This document shows positions 1-5,134 of a stretch of DNA of 5,134 bases, piece after piece. The notes below the pieces were generated by a model. That model was not told the DNA's origin. It did not search any database and saw only the letters and a program-made list of their open reading frames with translations. Source of the stretch: CAZAKO01 sp964546145 (GTDB taxonomy: Bacteria > Fidelibacterota > UBA2242); assembly GCA_964546145.1 (NCBI GenBank), contig CAZJIU010000111.1:1-5134 (forward strand). Reading direction: 5' to 3'. The stretch's first letter is position 1, and every line of letters begins with the position of its first letter. The translations under genes and the position numbers were made by a program.

Positions 1-40
1 GATTTTCTCCCATCTAAATATCTAGCCTGATCAAAACTGT

Positions 41-69
41 TAGACTATTAAACAAATTTTTACTATAAT
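41..69 (+). promoter_or_regulatory. Putative sigma70-type promoter of the YhaM-like gene
   Basis: A perfect TATAAT lies at 64-69, and TAGACT (four of six matches to TTGACA) lies at 41-46, separated by 17 bases, the ideal spacing. Transcription would start around 76, leaving a leader of about 20 bases. The surroundings are AT-rich, as expected of a promoter. The perfect -10 box is unlike the TAnnTTTG element of Bacteroidota. The call rests on consensus matching only. Confidence 0.55.
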
Positions 70-94
70 TCGGAAGTGAAAGACAGAGGCTGAC

Positions 95-1048
95 ATGGAA
101 CGCAAATTTATCAAAGATTTCCAGGAGAATACGAACATTAGCGGATTCTTCATCGTCTTCGCCAAAGATCTCCGCAAGACCAAAAGCGACAAGAATTATC
201 TCGATCTGACGCTGATGGACAAAACCGGCTCGATCAATGCCAAAATCTGGGATAATGTCGAAGATTTTACCGCCAAATTCGAGAAAGGCGAAGCGGTGGC
301 GGTTAAGGCGCAGGTCACCTCGTTCAACGAGGAATTGCAGCTGCGCATCGAATCCATCCGCCGGGCTAATGTCGAGCAGGACAGCGTCTACGGTTTTGCG
401 CTTGCCGACCTGCTGCCAAGCTCAACCAAGGATCCCGAAAAAATGTGGTCGGAAGTGCAGCAGGCAATTCAATCCCTGCAGAATCGTTTCTTAAAAGCCG
501 TCGTTCAGAATATTTACACCGAAAACGAAGAAAAAATCAAAACCCACCCGGCTTCGATGATCCTGCACCACGCTTTTCGCCATGGACTGCTGGAACATAC
601 TCACTCGATGCTCAGGATCGCCGAAGGTGTCTGTCAGAATTACGCCGAACTCGACCGCGACCTGGTAATCACTGGTATTTTATTACATGATATTGGTAAA
701 CTGATCGAATTAGAACCCGGTTTGACCACCGATTATACCGATAGTGGCAACTTTGTCGGTCATGTCGTTCTTGGGCGCGACATTCTTCTGCAAGCGATTG
801 CCAAAATAAGCGATTTCCCGGAAGTTCTGAAACTCAAACTGGAGCATATCATTCTCTCACACCAGGGCAAATTAGAATGGCAATCGCCCAAGGAACCGGC
901 ATTCCTCGAAGCGCTGATCGTCTATTTTATTGACGAAATTGATACCCGATTCGATCAGATGAAGCGCGAAATCGAGTCTGACCGCAGCACAGGCGACTGG
1001 ACGAACAAAATGAATTATTTTCACCGCGTGCTGTATAAAGGCGAGTGA
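95..1048 (+). CDS. yhaM: YhaM-family 3'-5' exoribonuclease (OB fold + HD domain)
   Basis: Predicted cytoplasmic 3'-5' exoribonuclease of 317 residues, close to the roughly 314 residues of Bacillus subtilis YhaM, with the same two-domain order. Residues about 15-98 look like an OB-fold nucleic-acid-binding domain (alternating strands, LTLMDKTGSINAKIWDN). Residues about 150-290 are an HD metal-dependent phosphohydrolase domain: H163 and H168 in the first helix (HGLLEHTH), the HD pair H198-D199 in LLHDIGK, H223 (GHVVLG), H256 (LSHQGK) and D280 (FIDEID). All expected metal ligands appear intact. The ATG at 95 is supported by AGAGG at 85-89, five bases upstream, and the promoter at 41-69. It has no evident functional tie to the envelope genes downstream and is separated from them by 90 bases. 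The family is known for RNA turnover and some DNA cleavage; activity here is inferred. An HD phosphohydrolase of another specificity is the main alternative. Confidence 0.88.
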   Translation: MERKFIKDFQENTNISGFFIVFAKDLRKTKSDKNYLDLTLMDKTGSINAKIWDNVEDFTAKFEKGEAVAVKAQVTSFNEELQLRIESIRRANVEQDSVYGFALADLLPSSTKDPEKMWSEVQQAIQSLQNRFLKAVVQNIYTENEEKIKTHPASMILHHAFRHGLLEHTHSMLRIAEGVCQNYAELDRDLVITGILLHDIGKLIELEPGLTTDYTDSGNFVGHVVLGRDILLQAIAKISDFPEVLKLKLEHIILSHQGKLEWQSPKEPAFLEALIVYFIDEIDTRFDQMKREIESDRSTGDWTNKMNYFHRVLYKGE

Positions 1049-1085
1049 GGATTAACCTCACCCTGAAATCCTTTTATTTATTATT
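1045..1085 (+). terminator. Weak candidate terminator / alternative hairpins after the YhaM-like gene
   Basis: Two overlapping stems can form across the stop codon. GTGAGG (1045-1050) pairs perfectly with CCTCAC (1056-1061) around a five-base loop. AGGATT (1048-1053) pairs with AATCCT (1067-1072) around a 13-base loop and is followed directly by a T-rich run (1073-1085). They share bases 1048-1050 and so exclude one another. The second resembles an intrinsic terminator, but its stem is only six pairs and AT-rich, and the T run is interrupted by A. Termination is therefore possible, not established. Confidence 0.3.
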
Positions 1086-1123
1086 TCCCCTCAATTTTGT
1101 AAAATAACCCCTGGCTATCTGAT

Positions 1124-1128
1124 AAGGA
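1124..1128 (+). promoter_or_regulatory. Ribosome binding site fixing a TTG start
   Basis: AAGGA sits ten bases upstream of the TTG at 1139. The reading frame is closed by a TAA at 1100-1102 and has no ATG, GTG or TTG between that stop and 1139. The next methionine is residue 37, inside the second membrane segment, so TTG is the only start that keeps the first membrane helix. Confidence 0.6.
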
Positions 1129-1138
1129 CGACTGTTAT

Positions 1139-1714
1139 TTGCATCAAAAAACCCGCCATATTGCCTTTAGCGGCATCTTCATCGCTCTAATTTTGGGAGT
1201 AGGCTATGCCCTCGCTTTCGTGCCCAATGTGGAATTGGTCACGGCGATGATCTTTCTTGCCGGAGTATTGATGGGTTTAAAACGCGGACTATTGATCGGT
1301 ATTCTGGGAGAATTCTTATTTTCGACATTGAATCCGATGGGCTCCGGGCTACTTTTCCCGCCGATGCTGATCGCCCAAATTGCCGCTATGACAGTTGTCT
1401 GCCTGACCGGGGCGCTGCTGCGGAGTTATATTTTAAACTGGAAATTTTCCCTGCCAAATGTCGTCCTGATCGGCGCGATTGGATTTCTGCTGACTCTCTT
1501 CTATGATATTCTGGTCTCGGCTGCCTATCCCCTATCTGCGGGATTTAAACCCCGGGAAACTGTCGCTACCATCTTCGCCGGCTTGGCATTTAGCGTTATT
1601 CATTTGATCAGCAACACTGCCGTTTTCATCGTTTTAGTACCGGTTACGGCTCAGCAGGTTTTTCGAGCGATTCCCTATTTTCAGGAGCTTAATCCGCAAG
1701 AGGTTAGTCAATGA
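1139..1714 (+). CDS. ECF transporter S component (substrate-binding membrane protein)
   Basis: A 191-residue, strongly hydrophobic protein with about six membrane segments (roughly residues 8-27, 31-47, 49-65, 73-97, 105-129, 141-169). Size and topology match S components of energy-coupling-factor vitamin/metal importers (usually about 170-200 residues). Family-like patterns are PNVELVT at 29-35, a G-rich turn MGLKRG at 45-50, GEFLFSTLNPMG at 57-68, and a YD pair at 122-123 after the fifth helix starts. G12-x3-A16 in helix 1 resembles the small-x3-small motif that contacts EcfT in known S components. No EcfT or ATPase gene is in the window, so it would share a general energizing module (group II style). 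Its TGA overlaps the ATG of the outer-membrane gene, implying translational coupling. Start is TTG. The substrate is unknown; vitamins such as cobalamin are a guess. The family call is from pattern recognition, not a search. Confidence 0.72.
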   Translation: MHQKTRHIAFSGIFIALILGVGYALAFVPNVELVTAMIFLAGVLMGLKRGLLIGILGEFLFSTLNPMGSGLLFPPMLIAQIAAMTVVCLTGALLRSYILNWKFSLPNVVLIGAIGFLLTLFYDILVSAAYPLSAGFKPRETVATIFAGLAFSVIHLISNTAVFIVLVPVTAQQVFRAIPYFQELNPQEVSQ

Positions 1715-3465
1715 GAAATTTTTGCGGTTATTTAATGCTATTCTTCATTTTGTCAGGATTAATTTCCGCGAAGGCTGAGTCTCTTTCAACCGAATCGGAA
1801 TACCTGACAATCGTCGAATTATTGCAGAGTGAAAGCTCTTTAATCGTCGCTCCCGGTGACGATTGGGGATTGCAGGGTTACTTTTCCAACTACGGATTGC
1901 CGGCTTATACCGTTCCGGTTTCATATAACGGTTTGCCGGTCTCCGATCTGCTGCTGGGCGCATCACCCTTTGCCTGGCTCAATACCCGCCAAAACCGGGT
2001 ATCGGTTAATCCGCTCCGAACTGCGATTGAGATGATCCCGGTATTTGCCGATTCCGGTAAGAATCTATCACGTTTCGATTACTATCGCGGTGATTATGGA
2101 TTCCTCGATTTCTCCTTAATGTTAGGCGGTAACATTGCCGAAAAAATAAACTGGCGATTATTCGGTGAGAATTTAGGATACGACGGCGGTTACGGACTAC
2201 TCGGTCCCAACCCGGCGGCATTGAGAGAGAGTGTTTCCCAAAACTATTTCCTGGACGTCTGGAAAAGCCATGGTCGCTGGACTTATGAGCTCGGCAGCAG
2301 CTACCAGAAATTTCAACCGGGAATCAATAATCCGGTCGGCTTTGGTTTTATTGAAAACCTGACTTATTTAACCTGGTCGCACACCGGTCGCCTGAAGGAA
2401 TACCGCACCAACTTTTACGTCGGAGGAACAGCGGTAAGAGACAATGGTTTATTCAAAATCGGAACCCAAATGACCAATACCTATTACAATGTCCTCCGCT
2501 CACCTTCAATTTACCGCTATACTGCCGACGGCTCGCAGGCATCTCTGGTAATTAAAAGAATTTACACCTTCCCCACTTCTTCGCTGACTTTATCCATAAC
2601 GCCAATGATCGACATTTTATCTATCCGAAATACCAAAGACCTTGAACAAAAATGGTCGCGGCAGACAGTTGAATATACCAAATCCGGCCGAACGATTCGC
2701 CTGCTTTGCCAACTTGGATCGGTTAATCAATATCCAATCGGCAATCTTTCAACTTCCCTGCGGCTTGGCAATTATTTTCAGCTCGCGGTGCATTCGCAGT
2801 TGGATTACTACCTCTACCCACTCGGCTATCAGACTGAAATTGGCGGCATAGTAAAAAATGAACTTAATGAGTCTGGTTTTTCCGCCTGGCAGCATCAGGT
2901 CATCGGGCAATTTCAAACTGATAAGCAACGAATTCAATTTACTTTGGCTTATACCCACGCCTCATCTAAGTTTGTTCTGCCCCATATCATTTCATTTGCT
3001 GACACGACAGTATCTTTTAAACAACGATCGTTAAAAGTCCCTTTTCTGAAAGGCGAATATACTTTTCAATTCCCCTGGCAAATGACTTTCAGCGGTCGGG
3101 CAATCTATTCTCCTCAAACCTATGGCAATGAAGAAGCTACTTTCCAGGGCTGGGGTCGGTTATCTCAGGAATTGACTTTATTTCATAATAACTTAAATCT
3201 ATATGCCGCCGGAGACATTTATTACCTATCCTGTCCCAACAGCCTGATCTGGTTCGAGCAGCTGCGAACTATCGCGACTTCCAATCTGCCCTATTTCACC
3301 GATAAACGGCTCAGTTTTGGCGTCGTTGTCGGTGCCCGGATTGGCACATTCCATATTTTCTACAAGATCTATAATGTCGAAGGGCGAACCTTTGCAACCT
3401 TACCCGGAATGCTCTACCACAATCGCCTGAAAATCTTTGGTGTTGATTGGACATTTATTAATTAG
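1711..3465 (+). CDS. Outer-membrane beta-barrel, TonB-receptor-like with reduced plug
   Basis: A 584-residue exported protein. Residues 1-22 form a signal peptide with probable cleavage after SAKA (A22/E23); C5 is too early and out of context for a lipobox. Residues about 31-112 recall a degenerate TonB plug: TIVELLQSESSLIV at 33-46, then GLPAYTVPVSYNGLPVSD at 62-79, which occupies the place of the plug's 'vlvDGvpl' strand, then a segment ending IEMIPV. From about residue 115 the chain is rich in alternating aromatic/polar strands and tight turns and ends FGVDWTFIN, like a barrel closing strand. It is shorter than most TonB receptors, and no convincing TonB box or carboxypeptidase-like domain is seen, so TonB dependence is uncertain; a porin-like passive channel is the alternative. 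Translation probably starts at the ATG overlapping the S-component stop, with AAGAGG at 1698-1703 seven bases upstream. The pairing suggests it admits the S component's substrate. Confidence 0.65.
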   Translation: MRNFCGYLMLFFILSGLISAKAESLSTESEYLTIVELLQSESSLIVAPGDDWGLQGYFSNYGLPAYTVPVSYNGLPVSDLLLGASPFAWLNTRQNRVSVNPLRTAIEMIPVFADSGKNLSRFDYYRGDYGFLDFSLMLGGNIAEKINWRLFGENLGYDGGYGLLGPNPAALRESVSQNYFLDVWKSHGRWTYELGSSYQKFQPGINNPVGFGFIENLTYLTWSHTGRLKEYRTNFYVGGTAVRDNGLFKIGTQMTNTYYNVLRSPSIYRYTADGSQASLVIKRIYTFPTSSLTLSITPMIDILSIRNTKDLEQKWSRQTVEYTKSGRTIRLLCQLGSVNQYPIGNLSTSLRLGNYFQLAVHSQLDYYLYPLGYQTEIGGIVKNELNESGFSAWQHQVIGQFQTDKQRIQFTLAYTHASSKFVLPHIISFADTTVSFKQRSLKVPFLKGEYTFQFPWQMTFSGRAIYSPQTYGNEEATFQGWGRLSQELTLFHNNLNLYAAGDIYYLSCPNSLIWFEQLRTIATSNLPYFTDKRLSFGVVVGARIGTFHIFYKIYNVEGRTFATLPGMLYHNRLKIFGVDWTFIN

Positions 3466-3467
3466 TA

Positions 3468-3495
3468 GATTATCGCCAATAGTGGGATTGTCGCC
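3468..3495 (+). repeat. Short imperfect direct repeat in the 31-base gap
   Basis: GATTATCGCC at 3468-3477 recurs as GATTGTCGCC at 3486-3495, nine of ten identical and 18 bases apart. The second copy abuts the start codon region of the next gene (ATG at 3497). It could be a small duplication or a protein/RNA-binding site; chance is also plausible at this length. Confidence 0.3.
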
Positions 3496-3496
3496 T

Positions 3497-4762
3497 ATGA
3501 TTAACAAATACTCTTTACTCCTGATCCTCACCCTTTCCATCACCGTCTCGCTTCAAGCCAACGATACCGCAAAGGAACAGACGATCTATCTAAAAAGCGG
3601 TGATAAAATTACCGGCATTATCCAGAAAGTTGATAATCAGGCCGGAGAAATAACAGTCCTGACTAAATATGGTCCACTGGTTATCAAGCAGAATGATATT
3701 ATGGAGGAAATTGCTTCCGTTACTCTCACCTCAGGCGATAAACTGAAAGGTCGCATTCTCTCCAAAACCGAGCAGACAACAGAATTACTGACTGATTATG
3801 GAATATTGAGTATTACCAACTCCGACATTGCCCGGATTGATTATGGCTTACTCGAAGAGGGCCAAAAAATCGCCGAAATCAAAGATAAATTTACGCTGGG
3901 CAATGAACGCCAGATTGATGTTTTTTACGATCCAACCGGGTACACTCTGGGAAAAGGTGTATTATATATCAGCGGGCTTTCCTGGGGTTTCGGCTTTACC
4001 GATCGCTTTCAGATTACCTCCAGGTGGGTGGGATATTTCGTAGGTGATTTCAACCTTCGTCCAAAATTACAGCTATTCCGGTTCGGGACCCTTGAAAATG
4101 AACAGGTATTTTCAATTGGCGCCCATATCCATACCCGGTACACCAGCGATAAGTACGAGTGGATCGAAAAAAACTATCTGTTTGAAAAAGGCAATTATGA
4201 TCCTAATAATTATTATAATTGGGTTCCCTCCGGAGATTCTATCCCGGTCTATTACGGTGGCTACAACAAGATCGGTACAAAAATCAATGTTGATAACGCC
4301 AATCGCCGTTACCTAGAGAATGATAACACTATTGAGACTCCCTGGATAGATATTGAATCTCCTAAACCAATGGAATACTATGAAGTTTTTGCCGCTTATA
4401 CCTTTTCCAAAGCAAGGAGAAATAATACAGGACGCATCTCCCACACTTTAGGGACTATTGTCAGCAAACATCCTCAGAAAAGTGATATAATGTACAAAAT
4501 TTATTACGCCGGTGGTGTAGATGTTAGCAAAAACCTGATCATGAACTATGAAATTTATTATGATCCCTATTATGTGGAATGGTGGAATCGCACCGATGAA
4601 ATATTCGGGATTTATGACAATCTTTTGACTACCCAAAAACCGAAGAAACCTTTCATCTCACCGGTTCACTTTGATATCGGGTTCATTTACGCAATCGCTG
4701 ACTGGCTGCGGTTTGGAATTCACTTTCAACCTTACATTTTCGGAATATACTTAAAATTTTAG
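3497..4762 (+). CDS. Exported protein: two SGDK repeats + predicted outer-membrane barrel
   Basis: A 421-residue protein I cannot assign to a named gene. Residues 1-21 are a signal peptide (cleavage likely after LQA). Two tandem copies of a roughly 40-residue small beta unit follow, at about 30-68 and 75-111; each has SGDK (34-37, 79-82), a G three residues later (G40, G85), YG (58-59, 101-102) and a closing DI (67-68, 110-111). Similar 'nGdrltG' units precede the barrel in DUF481/YdiY-like proteins. From about residue 141 the pattern DPTGYTLGKGVLYIS, then FTDRFQI and LRPK (187-190), and long aromatic alternating strands suggest an outer-membrane barrel; the last residue is F, as usual for barrels. 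The ATG at 3497 is preferred because it begins the signal peptide; an in-frame TTG at 3437 lies inside the previous gene. GGGA at 3484-3487 is a weak ribosome site. The 31-base gap suggests cotranscription with the barrel gene upstream. Function is unknown. Confidence 0.7.
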   Translation: MINKYSLLLILTLSITVSLQANDTAKEQTIYLKSGDKITGIIQKVDNQAGEITVLTKYGPLVIKQNDIMEEIASVTLTSGDKLKGRILSKTEQTTELLTDYGILSITNSDIARIDYGLLEEGQKIAEIKDKFTLGNERQIDVFYDPTGYTLGKGVLYISGLSWGFGFTDRFQITSRWVGYFVGDFNLRPKLQLFRFGTLENEQVFSIGAHIHTRYTSDKYEWIEKNYLFEKGNYDPNNYYNWVPSGDSIPVYYGGYNKIGTKINVDNANRRYLENDNTIETPWIDIESPKPMEYYEVFAAYTFSKARRNNTGRISHTLGTIVSKHPQKSDIMYKIYYAGGVDVSKNLIMNYEIYYDPYYVEWWNRTDEIFGIYDNLLTTQKPKKPFISPVHFDIGFIYAIADWLRFGIHFQPYIFGIYLKF

Positions 4763-4791
4763 CTATTTAAATCCAGATGTGTCTCCACAGT

Positions 4792-4823
4792 TTAATAGTT
4801 GAGTATTTTCCCTCAATTGTTAA
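4792..4823. repeat. Long inverted repeat in the 4763-4855 gap (terminator or operator)
   Basis: Bases 4792-4803 can pair with 4812-4823 in a 12-pair stem (ten Watson-Crick, two G-U) around the eight-base loop TATTTTCC. It starts 30 bases after the stop of the SGDK-repeat gene and ends 33 bases before the next start codon. As RNA it could terminate the upstream transcript, though it is AT-rich and followed by only a short T run (4824-4826). As DNA it could be an operator for a dimeric regulator, next to a possible -10 box TATAAC at 4826-4831. No good -35 box is seen at the right distance. Confidence 0.45.
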
Positions 4824-4843
4824 TTTATAACATAAAAAATTTT

Positions 4844-4850
4844 AGGAGGT
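4844..4850 (+). promoter_or_regulatory. Consensus Shine-Dalgarno AGGAGGT
   Basis: A full AGGAGGT lies five bases before the ATG at 4856, the strongest ribosome site in the window. It selects ATG 4856 over the in-frame TTG at 4853, which would be only two bases away. It predicts high translation of the exported protein and shows that the organism uses classical Shine-Dalgarno initiation. Confidence 0.8.
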
Positions 4851-4855
4851 AATTG

Positions 4856-5134
4856 ATGATAGCGCATTACATTAAAAAAATAATTACCCTGACCGTTCTG
4901 CTTCTATTAACTAAGAATCTTTTTTCTCAACCCGACACGACCCGGGCAAACGAAATTTACAGCGATGCTTTCCGAACCGCCTTTATGGACCGGGAAATCA
5001 GCGAGGACGAGCAAAATCTTTTAAAAACTCTCCAAAAATCGCAGAATATTTCTGATGAGCAGGTGCAGACATTACGGTTATTGGTTATCGAATCATTTCC
5101 GGCAGCTAAGGATCAATCCGGGCGCTGGCCGTTG
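4856..5134 (+). CDS. Exported protein of unknown function, N-terminal part only
   Basis: An open frame of 93 codons from ATG, with no stop before the window edge, so the C-terminus is missing. Residues 1-24 form a signal peptide: positive start (H4, K7, K8), hydrophobic core TLTVLLLL, and probable cleavage at LFS/Q (S24/Q25). The mature part begins with a helical, acidic segment, DREISEDEQNLLKTLQ (45-60) and ISDEQVQTL (65-73), a helix-turn-helix rhythm reminiscent of TerB-like or EF-hand-like helical pairs, though no calcium-loop DxDxDG is present. It then reaches SGRWPL (88-93) at the edge. I do not recognise the family. The strong Shine-Dalgarno at 4844-4850 and the 93-base gap suggest its own transcription unit or a separately regulated one. 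It is likely periplasmic or the start of another envelope protein. Confidence 0.75.
   Translation, partial: MIAHYIKKIITLTVLLLLTKNLFSQPDTTRANEIYSDAFRTAFMDREISEDEQNLLKTLQKSQNISDEQVQTLRLLVIESFPAAKDQSGRWPL

Noticed and set aside
1..94. End of an upstream gene at the left edge
   Set aside because: The bases are AT-rich with stops in several frames and carry a promoter; nothing resembles a coding end.
1094..1105. Near-palindrome ATTTT-GT-AAAAT as an operator
   Set aside because: Arms of five A/T bases are common by chance in an AT-rich gap; no second copy or clear promoter overlaps it.
1049..1138. A riboswitch (for example cobalamin, thiamine or FMN) controlling the S component
   Set aside because: The gap is only 90 bases, shorter than cobalamin or FMN aptamers, and I see none of the conserved boxes of these or the thiamine element.
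1711..1780. Lipoprotein signal in the barrel protein because of C5
   Set aside because: The cysteine precedes the hydrophobic core; a lipobox cysteine must follow it. The SAKA site fits ordinary signal peptidase I.
1745..2221. Two minus-strand open frames (1745-1966 and 2006-2221)
   Set aside because: Both lie opposite the barrel gene, have no ribosome sites, and give arginine-rich low-complexity products typical of antisense shadows.
3437..3496. A longer start (TTG at 3437) for the SGDK-repeat protein
   Set aside because: It lies inside the end of the barrel gene, has no ribosome site, and would add 20 residues in front of an otherwise standard signal peptide starting at ATG 3497.
4988..5020. 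EF-hand calcium loop around DREISEDE in the last gene
   Set aside because: The spacing of acidic residues lacks the DxDxDG loop and the conserved central glycine.
1..5134. tRNA, rRNA, CRISPR array, insertion sequence or phage attachment site
   Set aside because: No regularly spaced repeats, transposase-like frame, terminal inverted repeats or tRNA-like arms were seen by eye.

Overview
The window reads as a stretch of chromosome from a didermic (outer-membrane-bearing) bacterium of moderate GC. It holds five genes, all on the plus strand: one cytoplasmic enzyme, one inner-membrane transporter subunit, two predicted outer-membrane beta-barrel proteins and the start of another exported protein. 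The style of the exported proteins (short signal peptides, TonB-receptor-like barrels with a reduced plug, a terminal aromatic residue) recalls the FCB superphylum and related candidate phyla (Calditrichota, Marinimicrobia, Zixibacteria, Cloacimonadota type). A consensus Shine-Dalgarno and a TATAAT -10 box argue against classical Bacteroidota, which rarely use either. This placement is inference; there is no phylogenetic marker in the window.

Layout: bases 1-94 are a leader with a good sigma70-type promoter. Bases 95-1048 encode a YhaM-type 3'-5' exoribonuclease (OB fold plus HD phosphohydrolase domain). A 90-base gap holds two overlapping hairpins and a T-rich stretch, then the small membrane protein at 1139-1714 begins at a TTG codon and looks like an ECF-transporter substrate-binding (S) component. 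Its stop codon overlaps the start of the next gene (ATGA, 1711-1714), which encodes a 584-residue outer-membrane barrel with a degenerate TonB-plug-like N-terminus. After 31 bases comes a 421-residue exported protein with two tandem SGDK repeats followed by a barrel-like region. A 93-base gap contains a long inverted repeat and a perfect Shine-Dalgarno, followed by a signal-peptide protein that runs off the window at 5134.

The most interesting arrangement is the translationally coupled S component and outer-membrane barrel. Together they would give one route across both membranes for a small nutrient: barrel for the outer membrane, S component (with an energizing EcfA/EcfA'/EcfT module encoded elsewhere) for the inner membrane. 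The substrate cannot be read from the sequence, and no riboswitch is visible upstream. The SGDK-repeat protein may be the third gene of the same transcript. The YhaM-like gene is probably an independent housekeeping neighbour.
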